64,000 bases of DNA from NCBI GenBank assembly GCA_951217055.1, contig OX578279.1, positions 39,705,610 to 39,769,609 of the forward strand, written 5' to 3'. Each line of letters starts with the position of its first letter. Within the stretch, counting starts at the first letter, position 1. Below are positions 33,761 through 41,997 of the stretch, piece after piece. Under the pieces are notes generated by a model. It did no database searches. It was not told where the DNA came from and worked only from the letters and a program-made list of their open reading frames with translations. Position numbers and translations under genes: made by a program. The DNA is from Gerris lacustris (taxonomy: Eukaryota; Arthropoda; Insecta; Hemiptera; Gerridae).

Positions 33761-35602
33761 TTTTTAAAAATTTTGCATTCCTTATTGGTTAAATAAGTTA
33801 AAATATACCAAAAAAATCCCCCCCCCCCAACCACTATATAACGCCTGGTCCTAAAATTTCGAAATAATTCATGCTAATACTTTATTGCGGGGCGATTAAA
33901 ATTCCGGAAGTTCATCCCCACTTTTCAAAATGCGCCCAAATTTTTTTTTTTTTAATTTTGAGTTGGTTATCACATGAAAGCAGCTGAAGAGTAGGATACG
34001 AATATGTTTATGCTTTTGCAAATTTTGCATTTTGTATTGGTTTTATAAGTCAAAATATACCCAAAAAACATTCCCTCCCCCCCCCCCCCCCCCCCAACCA
34101 CTATATAACTGCTGGTCCTACAATTTAAAAATAATTCATGGTTATACCTTATGATGGGGCGATGAACATTTTCTGAAAAAATGTAATTTATCTTGTCGTT
34201 AATAGCGATAAAAAAAACATTGTGGCCCCCCGGGGGATCGAACCCGGGACCCTTGAGACCAATGAAAAAAAAAATACATAACGGGTATGCTTAATCATCA
34301 ACAAAACCCTAAAAAGTACTTGCAGGCAAGTACTTCCTTGTGATTTTTTTAAATGTGTTTGTTTCTTGTTTAGGAGCTGTTGTTCCCAGCGTGGGTTTAG
34401 TTTGGTCCTCTTTTATCACTGACAAAGGGACATTTACGGGTGTACTAATTGTTTCTTTGGCTTTGATGGCTTGCTGCTATTGCAGCGTAAGAGTGAATCC
34501 CCTCGATCTTAGTCCGAATCATGCTGCTACAGTCATGGCTATAATTAACGGAGCTGGAGGAATTTCTGGTGCTATATCTCCTGCCATTGTCGGAACATTT
34601 ATGCGTAATGTTAGTTATTTTTTACTTGCCTTTTTTATTTGATTTAGTTATAAAGGTTTTAGTTTAAGTGTAAGTTAGCTTAGTTGTTGAGTTTATTGAT
34701 ATATGTAAGTTAAACTTTATGTTTATCATTTCCATCTGTGGTTACTTACAATGTCTTTTTTACAATAAAAACTAGACTTTAATAAAGAACTTTCCATTAA
34801 TCGAACTAATTTTCACAGTAGAGGTACAGAAGAAAATATGAAAATGACGTGACTTAAATATTTTGATGGCTTTGCACGATTTGCGAAGTCCCCCGAATCC
34901 CATTTGTCTTTTTTAAACAATTCATGTCTGTGAACATGCGTGGAGCATATTAACTACTGAAGCAATTTTGATATTAATTGGAATATAGTTAGTTTAGGGG
35001 TTCTCTATCTCTATATTACCAGATACTGTACCAAATTTTGTGGAAATAAATATATTATTATTATTTTATTATTATATGTTAAGAAAAATCCTTCCCCCAA
35101 AAAGAACTTGATTCCAACTAAAATCCACGCAAATCTTGTTCTTTAAAAAATAAAATTATTTTAAATTTTTTAAAAAAATTTCATCCTTTATACTTTTATA
35201 TAAATAGGGGATGGTCATCAATCTTACGTTCCTGCAGAACTTATAAAAATATTTTATTTATTATTGGTCTCTATATAAATTTTGTCATTATTTAGAAAAC
35301 ATTTCATGATACTTACCCTTACATATATTACCGTACAGGAAACACCTTGTACTGATAAACTTCAGTATCAAGCTGAGAGAAGGAAAGACTGGCAGAACGT
35401 GTTCTGGATCTTGTTTGCTATTGTTGTTATATCCAACTTTCCTTTCGTGATATTCGGGTCGGGTGACGTTCAGCCCTGGGATAAACCTGAGGATGCACCA
35501 TCTCATTCTGATCTCCGTCGAAGAAGTACTATTAGTGGTGGAGAACCGATCAGGGAAAAGTACAGGCACTACTATCCGGAACAAGCAATAATTAAGGAAT
35601 AA
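17428..35602 (+). CDS. SLC17-family (sialin / vesicular anion transporter-like) gene, eight exons
   Basis: Exons 17428-17609, 22276-22509, 23082-23169, 25747-25964, 27344-27487, 28155-28287, 34374-34609 and 35339-35602 join in phase with mostly standard splice sites into 498 residues plus a missing N-terminus, the usual length for this family. The product would be a 12-helix major-facilitator carrier of organic anions or phosphate driven by ion gradients, in vesicle, lysosome or plasma membrane. Family signatures include the TM1 arginine (LRNCF), the YGYLIAHLPGAYLARRFGGK loop, RITMGLAEG with the TM4 arginine and glutamate, SLPYLIMW, LSPNHA, and GSGDVQPW before the tail. Position H128 of VGLUT2 is Thr here, which argues for a sialin-like rather than a VGLUT transporter. 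Substrate cannot be assigned. Confidence 0.85.
18184..19988. mobile_element. TIR element with about 230-bp inverted ends and an internal palindrome array
   Basis: The outer ends read GGTAAATTTGCACTTGAGCA and its complement. The inverted repeats stay near-identical for about 230 bp (to about 18410 and from about 19767). A 7-bp AAAATAT lies on both sides (18177-18183 and 19989-19995). An open frame at 18504-18749 starts MMARCYNSSCKQNN. Its C-x4-C start vaguely recalls a THAP finger, but the match is too weak to classify the element. Superfamily unknown. Confidence 0.65.
18700..19470. repeat. Tandem array of about 187-bp palindromic units
   Basis: Four full units and a decayed fifth begin with the palindrome CACTTTTGTATACAAAAGTG (starts near 18701, 18885, 19075, 19260 and 19442). 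Each unit also has ATGTTCCTTAGTCCC at one end and its complement GGGACTAAGGAACAT at the other, and an inner hairpin CCCTTTGTCTTAAT...ATTAAGACAAAGG. Each unit can therefore fold into a branched hairpin. Confidence 0.85.
20279..20486. mobile_element. Short TIR element related to the 18184-19988 element
   Basis: The ends read GGTAAATATGTCGTAT and its complement, followed inward by CCCAC/GTGGG. The interior holds an 80-bp palindrome centred near 20384 that shares GTGTGAT-TTCCTT-GTCCCAATGTACATTAG with the array units. It shares the GGTAAAT terminus with the large element. No coding frame. Confidence 0.6.
20345..20424. repeat. 80-bp near-perfect palindrome
   Basis: TCTAATGTACATT at the left and AATGTACATTAGA at the right enclose matching GACAAAGGAATATCACACTTT and complement arms around a short centre. 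Confidence 0.85.
20725..21364. repeat. Five 59-bp hairpins in series
   Basis: Hairpins at 20725-20783, 20866-20924, 20948-21006, 21088-21146 and 21306-21364 each start GGGTGGGTT and end with an ACCCACC-type complement. Arms carry AATATAATACT and AGTATTATAT. Centres carry CCATGG. Most spacers share CCCTTTATTTTGCCCTAC and CATGCCTTTC. A half copy is near 20240. Confidence 0.85.
21561..22275. other. SLC17 intron sequence, nothing recognised
   Basis: AT-rich intron end before the exon at 22276. No repeat or frame could be supported. Confidence 0.6.
22276..22509 (+). CDS. SLC17 exon: TM2 to TM4
   Basis: A stop codon (22252-22254) rules out an earlier start in this frame, so the acceptor is the AG at 22274-22275 or at 22277-22278; both keep phase 0. 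The exon encodes HEWSEHTKGQILTSFYYGY, the PGAYLARRFGGK cytosolic loop and RITMGLAE. The donor is gtaatc. Confidence 0.75.
23082..23169 (+). CDS. SLC17 exon: GPRFSALTELLSQWAPP segment
   Basis: This 88-base exon follows a tag acceptor, opens in phase 0 and ends in phase 1 before gtatta. It encodes the region equivalent to the family's EG-x-x-x-PA...W-x-PP-ER block (QWAPPFERTLLAS) and the start of TM5. It is too short to appear as a long open frame but fits its neighbours exactly. Confidence 0.8.
23413..23772 (-). mobile_element. tRNA-derived SINE
   Basis: On minus the element starts with GCGGCCGTGTGGGTTAAAT, continues with GGTTCGACTCCTCG (a pol III B box) and then a body containing GGCTGGAACTCTCTACCACG and AAAAAGGGCCTAAGTGATGG. 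It ends in CTACTACTACTAATATT-type simple repeats. A tRNA-like head, an unrelated body and a simple-repeat tail are the standard SINE layout. It lies in an SLC17 intron, antisense to the gene. Confidence 0.6.
24545..24770. repeat. Minisatellite with GACGAGGCGAAGCCGAG units
   Basis: Several units of about 45-50 bp contain GAGGCGAAGCCGAG-like cores separated by AT-rich GGGAAAATTT spacers. Cores are more conserved than spacers. A related array is at 37990-38160. Confidence 0.7.
25186..25510. repeat. GC-rich inverted-repeat element (CGCGCGAGACCGA family), copy 1
   Basis: It starts GGCGGTTTTCACACTGCGCG and has GGTCTCGCGCGCAGT near 25380-25400 as the inverted partner, followed by two more CTCGGTCTCGC-type blocks. 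A shorter relative with both ends is at 40326-40524. No transposase is seen. Confidence 0.55.
25747..25964 (+). CDS. SLC17 exon: TM5-TM6 and central loop
   Basis: The acceptor ttttag restores the split glycine codon (G|GT). The exon encodes VQIGLVVSMTVISYM, the WPQVFYILGGTGGVWFILW helix and the cytosolic KPSQHPFISLKELDYLKEQI loop, matching the family's HP-x-I-x-x-x-E pattern. It ends in phase 0 before gtatga. Confidence 0.85.
25965..27343. other. SLC17 intron, nothing recognised
   Basis: AT-rich. The codon phases on both sides match (0/0), so no exon is missing here. Confidence 0.6.
27344..27487 (+). CDS. SLC17 exon: TM7
   Basis: The acceptor is ttacag and the donor gtaaga, both in phase 0. 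It encodes TPWMAMLKSKPLWALI and HDYGLYIMVDDLPQYY. The D-L-P-x-Y block in TM7 and its loop is a strong sialin-like signature. Confidence 0.85.
28155..28287 (+). CDS. SLC17 exon: TM8
   Basis: The acceptor is ttttttag and the donor gtagta. The exon opens in phase 0, closes in phase 1 and encodes NGDLGSLPYLIMWLVSVLLG, then YTCDKLI and TTTQLRRILATI. SLPYL-x-MW and the cytosolic D-x-LI are family hallmarks. Confidence 0.85.
28669..28845. mobile_element. MITE of 177 bp
   Basis: Inverted ends AAGGCCCACATACACGAACA and AAGGCCCACATTCCACAAAC continue with CAAACTTG in both arms. No coding capacity. TTA precedes the left end, but no clear duplication follows the right end, so the superfamily is open. Confidence 0.7.
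28990..29597. mobile_element. Non-autonomous TIR element (AGGGTCCGTAGGC ends)
   Basis: The left end AGGGTCCGTAGGC and the right end GCCTACGGACCCT are perfect 13-bp inverted repeats. The 608-bp interior has CGCCTACGCTCGCC and ends with a GGACGGACGGACAG stretch. Arthropod genomes carry many elements with this terminus style. No transposase is visible. Confidence 0.6.
29640..29970 (+). pseudogene. Gypsy integrase C-terminal relic
   Basis: One frame reads ALHDCSAEEKSFEEGDSVWI and then QTAEGIDYVKGV before a stop. The F-x-x-GD-x-VW motif with a following G-x-x-Y-x-x-G-V and basic SRSY-like region marks the C-terminal domain of Gypsy-type integrases. Only this piece is recognisable and it has frame breaks. 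Confidence 0.45.
30045..30092 (+). repeat. 5S rRNA-like fragment
   Basis: GGGCGTGGTCAGTACATGGA followed by TGGGTGACCG resembles the 3' half of the 5S rRNA gene, including the internal C box (AGTAC..GGATGGGTGACC). The 5' half is unrelated. It could be a 5S pseudogene or part of a 5S-derived SINE. Confidence 0.55.
30122..31730. mobile_element. Tandem-unit repeat family A, copy 1
   Basis: It starts ACTAGCTGGATACCCGTGCT with TCGCTACGG and ends near ACGTTGACTTTTATATATG. The inside has about five diverged units of roughly 280 bp, each with TGACAAA, CTTTTCAACGATATGCATCA, TACCCCTGTGTACCAAAATT and ACTAAAACTGTAGATTTGTA. Copy 2 follows at once. Class unknown. The frames inside recur because the DNA does. 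Confidence 0.65.
31731..32412. mobile_element. Tandem-unit repeat family A, copy 2
   Basis: It starts ACTAGCTGGGTACCCGTGCT and ends GTTGACTTTTATATATATAG, with about two internal units. A run of C (31908-31923) and a (CA)n run near 32350 lie inside. Confidence 0.65.
32590..33110. repeat. Interspersed repeat, unclassified
   Basis: It contains TTCAAAATGGCGGCCAATAT, AAGATGGCGG, a CATACATACA run and GCACTCAGGAGGTCTTAAAA. No ends were identified. Confidence 0.35.
33650..34200. repeat. Tandem pair of about 310-bp units with poly(C)
   Basis: Both units contain ATTTTGCATT, TTATTGGTT, AAAATATACC, a C run, CAACCACTATATAAC, CTGGTCCTA and a GGGGCGATGAA/GGGGCGATTAA block. Unit 1 also carries a long (TA)n run at about 33712-33757. 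Confidence 0.65.
34225..34265 (-). repeat. tRNA-like fragment (B box)
   Basis: On minus it reads GGTCTCAAGGGTCCCGGGTTCGATCCCCCGGGGG. GGGTTCGATCCC is a B box. No complete cloverleaf could be drawn, so it is a SINE head fragment. Confidence 0.4.
34374..34609 (+). CDS. SLC17 exon: TM9 to TM11
   Basis: The acceptor tttag completes a split glycine codon. The exon encodes AVVPSVGLVWSSF, the VNPLDLSPNHAATVMAI block and GGISGAISPAIVGTFMRN. The donor that keeps phase is gttagt, which is weak. The better-looking gtaatg five bases earlier would shift the next exon out of frame. Confidence 0.8.
35339..35602 (+). CDS. SLC17 exon: TM12, tail and stop
   Basis: The acceptor is gtacag, phase 0, with TAA at 35600-35602. 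The exon reads ETPCTDKLQYQAERRKDWQN, the last helix and GSGDVQPWDKPE. It is the paralogue of 1509-1772. Confidence 0.9.
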   Translation, partial: ETPCTDKLQYQAERRKDWQNVFWILFAIVVISNFPFVIFGSGDVQPWDKPEDAPSHSDLRRRSTISGGEPIREKYRHYYPEQAIIKE

Positions 35603-36754
35603 TTGTTAAAAACTAATTGTGAAAGTTTAATTTTGTAATTGCGCTTTTTGAGTTTTTGAGGAGTATTATGGAATGACAAGGAGCGGCCGCTCCTTATCAT
35701 TGGTAGTTCAGATTATATATATATAAGCTTAGTTTTATATAGAAATCAAATGTAGAATCGATCTCCAATATATATATAATTGATTTTAATTTCTTTATTG
35801 TAAATCGGCATTTCGCCGAGGTTTCCACAAATGGTAATTGAAGTTGCCATGTTCTTATGGAATTTCTTTTATAAAAAATAATATACATCTTTCTGCTAAC
35901 AGTAAGTAGCTAACACTTTCACACTTTTAAATTAAATAGTTCTTTGATAAAATGAAATTTTCCTTAAATAATAAGAATATAATAACATATTGATGCACTA
36001 ATAAAAGATATTACATTACTAATAAAAAAAATATAACATATTCTCACACACACATGCATACATACAAACATGTACATACATGCAATGTAGAATAAAAACT
36101 CATTTATTTCTCCTTTTTTTCAAACAAATTTTTATAAAATAACAATTTTATAGGAATAAATCAAATATAATTATGCAGATAATATAATCTCCTTCCAATT
36201 CCTGGATTTAAATAATAATAAGTACAAGATGTATATGGTTTTGAAAGTCACGTAGGGTTTGAATTCGATTTTTGAAATTGATCGTCAGAGTTTTTTCAGG
36301 AGGTTGAAGATTTCAACAAAAATTCGAATCACAATAAAACCCTGTGCTATTTTGTAAACTTTTTGATGTCAATTTGCAATAAATATTTACTTTAGGCATA
36401 TAAGCTAAAAACTTTTGATGGTATGTATATTTTAAATTATTTGCCTTAATTTTAATAAAGGTTTTTACAAGTATTTTTTTTTTTATTTTCTTATAAATTT
36501 ATATTTTTTCTTGGATGGATTTATCAAAATATGTTCTATATAGCCTTGTCACCCTATTTCGAAGAAACCTTTATCCCTCTCAAAGACTAATTATAGACCA
36601 AAAGATGTAATAAAACCCTTCCTCTTCTTGACATAGGCTCTTTATCTTAATTTTTAACGGGAAAAAGGTTTTTTTTTTTTTAATCTTAATCTCCTATGGG
36701 AAAATGTCAATGTGAGAGGGCCTTACAGAGTACGATTCAACTTCTAGAAAAAAA

Positions 36755-37390
36755 AGTCTTTTGGCTTCCGAGCTTACCAAAGGTAACGGAAGCTATGTGA
36801 TCGTTCTGAAGAACTAAACATTTTTAGGTCTCCGATTTCAATAATTTCAAGACAAAAATCTGTTTCAGACATCAGGGATCATTTTTGGTTCCGTGTCTGT
36901 CTATCGGTCTGTCGTTCAATTTTTGCGAACCAACGTATCTTAAAAACTACACGTCCAATTTTAATGAAATGTGGGTGGTAGGTCATGAGTAGCCCATTGT
37001 TGGTCCCGTATAAGTTTAAACCTTCTGCGCTCATTTGTTTCTCTTCCACATGCACACAAACATACATTAATTTACTCCTATAGCTTCAAAAGTACTTATC
37101 TGATTTGTATGAAACTTTTATAGTTTATCGAAAAGTAGCACGCAGATAGCCCCAGATTACTTTGAACCGTCTGCGTCTGCGCTCTTTAACTTTTGCTTAA
37201 TTGATACTTTAATTCAACTATAAAATCACAACATTTTTGGCAGATTAAAAAAAAACGGAGGAAACAATTATAAACAATAATGGCTTGTAAATGCATAAAA
37301 TATAAAAATAATAATGTACGTGATAGGATGCGAGGAAGCTATGTGCCATACCAATTGTCTATTTTATTATTGGACAATCTTTAGTTTATC
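36755..37390 (+). repeat. Interspersed repeat family B, copy a
   Basis: Landmarks are CTTCCGAGCTTACC, GGTAACGGAAGCTATGTGAT, TATCTTAAAAACTACACGTC, GTTGGTCCCGTATAAGTTTA and GGATGCGAGGAAGCTATGTG. Other copies are at about 39010-39290, 51445-52060 (minus), 52860-53510 (minus) and 56980-57310. No long coding frame. Confidence 0.6.
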
Positions 37391-37484
37391 TTTTACAAAA
37401 AAAAATATAGGAAGCGTTGAGCATTGTAATTAATCTGAAATTTATCCGAATTCAAAAATTCTTATGCAGGAATCCGTTTCAGAC

Positions 37485-37840
37485 ACCATGGAATATTTTT
37501 TTTCCGTGGTAGGCTGTGAAATAGTAACTTTAGAGCCTAAAAAATATAGCTAAAATCCATTTTTTCATTACGTGGACTTAAAAAATCTTTTCATTACTCC
37601 TAGCTGTAAAGAAAAAATCTTTTACGTCCCAGGAACTAAAAGATTTTTATTTTCCGGCGGGTAGTTGTCAAAACTTCCGTTAGTACCGCTGCAGTCTTTG
37701 TAGAAATGCTTCTAGTACGATTAAAATAAATTTAAGATAACTTGGCAATATTTACTGTCTCGCTTCGCTCAACAGTAAATGTAATTGCCGCGGTAAAGAA
37801 AAAACTCACTTCACAGCCTAGTAACATAATATACTATTTT
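37485..37840. repeat. GGCTGTGAA palindromic repeat, copy 1
   Basis: It begins GTGGTAGGCTGTGAAATAGT and ends TTCACAGCCTAG. Near the end is TTTACTGTCTCGCTTCGCTC with a partner CAACAGTAAAT. Its first part starts again at 37848. Confidence 0.6.
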
Positions 37841-37989
37841 CCGTGGTAGGCTGTGAAAAAGTAACTTTAGAGCCTAAAAAAACATAGCTAAAATCCATTT
37901 TTTCATTACGTGGACTTAAAAAATCTTTTCATTACTCCTAGCTGTAAAGAAATAGTTATTTATGCTCCTAGGGAATAATGTAAGATATT

Positions 37990-38160
37990 ATTTCCCGCGT
38001 GAGTGAGTTGATTCCTGAGGCAAAGCCGAAGGAATCAAGGCAACTAAATCCTGAGGCGAAGCCGAGGGTATTAGGTATTTTAATTCCCGAGGCGAAGCCG
38101 AGGGTTTAATGTCAATTAGCTCCCGAGGCGTAGCCGAGGGAGATAATTATATCAAGGGAA
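37990..38160. repeat. Minisatellite with CCCGAGGCGAAGCCGAGGG units
   Basis: About four units of 40-45 bp. The GAGGCGAAGCCGAGGG core is nearly constant and AT-rich spacers vary. Related to 24545-24770. Confidence 0.7.
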
Positions 38161-38599
38161 TAATAATGCATTATTCTCGAGGTACATACAAAATTTTATC
38201 TCCAGAAAAAGCGCAGTATAAGATTTAATCAATAAAGAAAACATTTGTATTTCTTTATTCAACGAATTAAATGCAAAAATAAAACAATATAAATTATTTA
38301 AAACAATTAATAATCACTTTTAAAGTAATAAAAAAAAGTTTAACGAAAGCTAAACAAAAGTAAACAAAGCGTCGTTGAATGACTCGCAATACAGCTGGGA
38401 GTTTTAAAGCAGTGTTGCCAACCTGATTTCAATCAATTCACTATATTTGCCATTCATTCTCTACTATTTACAAAATAATTAGGTTGGCGAACGTGGATTA
38501 TAATCCCGTTTTTACATTATTTCCCCGTTTTTAAGAACGGGGATGAAAAGACCAACATTATTACCTATAAACTAGCCCTGAAAAGTTACTTTTCGTCCC

Positions 38600-39010
38600 T
38601 ACTGGAGATAAAAATCTTTTACGTCCTAGGAACTATAAGATTTTAATTTTCCGGCGGGTAGTTGTCAAAACTTCCGTTAGTAGCGCTGCAGTCTTTGTAG
38701 AAATGCTTAGTACGATTTAATTCCGCTAGATGTCAATGTGTTTTATTTATCTTTTCTTATAGTGTAACCTCTTTTTAAGGTTTCTTTTTTTTTAATATTA
38801 AGTATGTACTAATATTTGTTATTATTATATTGATTATTTATTAATATTTAATGTTTTTTCATTGTCTGCTACCTCGGAAAAAATAGCATATGCTACGCGA
38901 CTGTGAAGTGTTTTTTCTTTACCTTGGCAATATTTACTGTCTCGCTTCGCTCGACAGTAAATGTATTTGCCGCGGATAAGAAAAAACTCAATTCACAGCC
39001 TAGTAACATA
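38600..39010. repeat. GGCTGTGAA palindromic repeat, copy 2
   Basis: It shares TTTTCCGGCGGGTAGTTGTC and GCTGCAGTCTTTGTAGAAAT with copy 1, and ends with a long hairpin at 38897-39005. Confidence 0.6.
38897..39005. repeat. 109-bp stem-loop
   Basis: The left arm contains ACTGTGAAGTG, TTTTTTCTTTACC and ATTTACTGTC; the right arm contains the complements GACAGTAAAT, GATAAGAAAAAAC and TTCACAG. The loop is TCGCTTCGCTC. Confidence 0.75.
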
Positions 39011-39605
39011 ATATACTATTGTCTGTGTGTCCCTGCCGTTCAACATTTTTGCGGCACACCGTATCTTAAAAGCTACTCAACCGACTTCGATGAAATTAGG
39101 ATAGGTGTCATAATTTATTCACTGTTGGTCCAGTATTAATGTTAACCATCCGTGCAAATTTGATATTGCATAAAATAAATGTGACCCCACTGGCACTGGC
39201 AATCAAAACAGATACAAATCTTCTATTTAGATTCGTTCAAAAATAGGACGCAGGGAATTATGTGCCACACAAGTTGGCAGACTATTTATACATTTTCTAC
39301 TAATGAGGCACCAAACTGGACGTTCTTAGTGATAATATTATGTTAAAGACATTGAAAGACTAAGATTCATCATAATCGTTAAAATTGATAATGATAAACT
39401 TTTTACAAGTAATTAAAACTGCAGGCGTCTGCTGATATAGAAAATACGGGTTTTTTTTTGCTAAACCTGTTAAAAATCCAATAAGTCTATACATGCTGCT
39501 AGTATAAGGTTTTGTAGAATAGTGGGGGGAGGGTAGTGTAAATTGTTGATATGAGATGCGAAGGTGACAGATGTATTCAGCTGCCCCATGCTCCCCTGGG
39601 GGCAC

Positions 39606-40325
39606 AAATACCCTTAGTTCAATTCCACCCAGGAGTGTAGAGTTTAGACCACATACTGACTGATATTAATGCGCGACACGTATGGAGGGACGATGTTTAC
39701 TTTTACCTAGAATCTCACACTCGAGAGTATCTCTGAGTAAATATTTGCGATTGTCTTGAATGAATTTTTCATTCAACTCTTAATTTACCTTCTGCAGTAG
39801 ATTTTAAGTTGAAGTTGTATTATAGTTTTTACTGTATTATAGTAATTTGTGCTTCAAATACAATAGTTTTTTAATTCAGAGAGTTTGCATATTATTTTGC
39901 ATATTATTTTATATATTATTTATTTCAAATATTAATATTATTTCAAATATATTAAGCGTTATAAAATGTTGAATATAGATGCATACATGGTTGTTATCAC
40001 AAGCAAATTAAAAATAACAAAATACCAACACTAGACCTCCATTATTTTAAATGAAATTAAAATATTATTTTTACAAATAACAAATTAGCAAATAATTTCT
40101 TGCATCAGTCTTTCTATTAGACATGAATAACTTAGAACTTAAATTTTGTCCAATTAGAGATTAGTTTAGCGTAATTGTTGATCGCATATTTATTATTTTA
40201 CAAGGAAATGTTCCAAGATTTAAGTAGATTTCTGTATTAAACAAGCTACTGCGGTTTTTTTTACAATTACATAGCTGCTCAAATAATATGGTCTTTCCAT
40301 TTTCCCTCTTCTTTCTATTATCAAA
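39606..40325. other. AT-rich non-coding stretch
   Basis: No frame, splice-linked exon or recognisable repeat. Confidence 0.6.
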
Positions 40326-40524
40326 GGTGGCTTTCATAACGCGCGCGAGACCGATTCCGCTTGAGAAACAAATACATGTATCAGCATGCGGGCCTATTCA
40401 CATTAAACACCGAGCGAGACCGAGCCGACCCAGGCGATATAGTTTTGTAAACGGTTGTACTTAAACGGTTGTTGTAGATAATCGGGCGATCGCCGTCGGT
40501 CTCGCGCGCAGTGTGAAACCCGCC
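40326..40524. mobile_element. MITE of the CGCGCGAGACCGA family
   Basis: The left end reads GGTGGCTTTCATAACGCGCG and the right end, reversed, GGCGGGTTTCACACTGCGCG. Both continue CGAGACCGA. The 199-bp body is non-coding. Related to 25186-25510. No clear target duplication. Confidence 0.6.
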
Positions 40525-40785
40525 TAAGTCGACAAAGATTTAGCTTTCTTCCTTTCTGATTTGTATTTCCTATTAAATATTTTTAATTAAAATAAATGTA
40601 TTAGGTGATTGATTAATCTTGTGATTTAATCGGTATTCAAGGCAGGAATTTGTATAAGACCTCATTTAGTTCATGATACAATATGCTTATTAAATTTTAG
40701 TTTTTGAGTAATGTCATTGATTGCCATGGATGCAACACTTATTCTAATTTGCATCACGTAAATTATTTATTTTTTATTTCTTTTA

Positions 40786-40790
<5 letters not shown>

Positions 40791-40850
<60 letters not shown>
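40791..40850. repeat. (TA)n(TG)n microsatellite
   Basis: A TA run passes directly into a TG run. Confidence 0.95.
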
Positions 40851-40852
<2 letters not shown>

Positions 40853-41890
40853 AATTTTTATTAATTCGCTTTACATATTATTACAAACAAACCGTAGCTA
40901 TTATAATGGATAAAAATATCTGTTAATTTTTCTGTAATATACGAGTTTATTGAATTGAAAATGAATGAATGATTTTGTTTATTGAATTCTAAGTATTTAA
41001 ATATATAAATAAAGGGACATTAAAAAAATAATATTTCGTATGGAATATATTTATTCATAATTAATTTATTAATTATAATATAGTATATGGTTATATGAGT
41101 ATATATGAATATTGCTTCACATAAACTAATATTTTTATTGAATATACAATTATCCTTATTTTATATACAAGTTTTCATATACAATTGTAATAATTTTTAC
41201 AAAGTTTTTTTTTTTACCAACATACATGTATAATATTACGTTTTTATGGCATATTTTATCAATTAGATGTAAGTCGCTTTGAACTTTTGTTATAAATTGA
41301 TTAACCCACGTCAGTAAAATGGAAAGTATCAATATAGGAGTGTTAAAATTACGATAATTCGACCGTATTTGTTCAAATTGCGTAAATGACATGATTTATT
41401 GTACTTGTATTATTTTTTTTCTAAATAATTGAGTATTATTTTATCGCAACACTGATACGGATACTTCCTTCTGGGGAAATTATTAGAGCCATTATACGTT
41501 TCTTCCATACGTCACTCTGGCCGATTCCCAAGTAATAGAATTATATAAGTGGGGTTGAGGTGTTTCCAGTTTTATTTATATTGTTTTATTACTGACACGC
41601 CCACATTTAGGCATTGTTAACCCGCGCACATCAACAATCTAAACAAAATCTGTAGTTGTAGGATGTCTTTACTTGGTTTTCCCAGGTTTGTACATTGTAA
41701 GAGACTCCTTTGCTTTGGTTATCTCTAGCCTTACATCTTATTAAACGTAAATTAATTTCTATGATGTTGCCTGGTAGTTTTAAGTCATAATATATAAAAT
41801 AAACTTATGGTTATGAAAGTGGTAACTACAATCTTTATACATACAATTAAGAGAGCGATAAAATGGATATGTAAGAAACGAGATAATGAG
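40851..41890. other. Downstream flank of the Dmrt gene
   Basis: AT-rich, no coding frame. On minus, an AATAAA near 41572-41577 is a candidate polyadenylation signal for the Dmrt transcript. Confidence 0.5.
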
Positions 41891-41894
41891 GTAC

Positions 41895-41997
41895 TTATTC
41901 CCTTTTTGTACACTGCGGACAATGCGCCTCTTGACACTGTGTCTGCTGTAGTAGATTCAACTGAAATCCAGGTGCAGTAGGGTAGAAAGGACAGGAT
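41895..41997 (-). CDS. Dmrt93B: Dmrt exon 5: C-terminus and stop
   Basis: After a cattgcag acceptor, splicing to exon 4 gives [20 protein letters not shown] then [13 protein letters not shown] and TAA. Only this phase avoids an early stop, and the CPFYP...GF pattern looks like a conserved DMRT tail. The region shows up in another frame as a long unrelated ORF, which I discard. Confidence 0.78.

Larger units (their letters stand above)
35150..39605. repeat. Right copy of the duplicated SLC17 3' block
   Basis: Partner of 1310-5690. It lacks the Harbinger pair (intact TAAGATTC at about 39361) and the mariner-like MITE (intact GCTAGTATAAGG at about 39500). It carries its own family B and hairpin repeats at 36755-39300. 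Confidence 0.75.
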
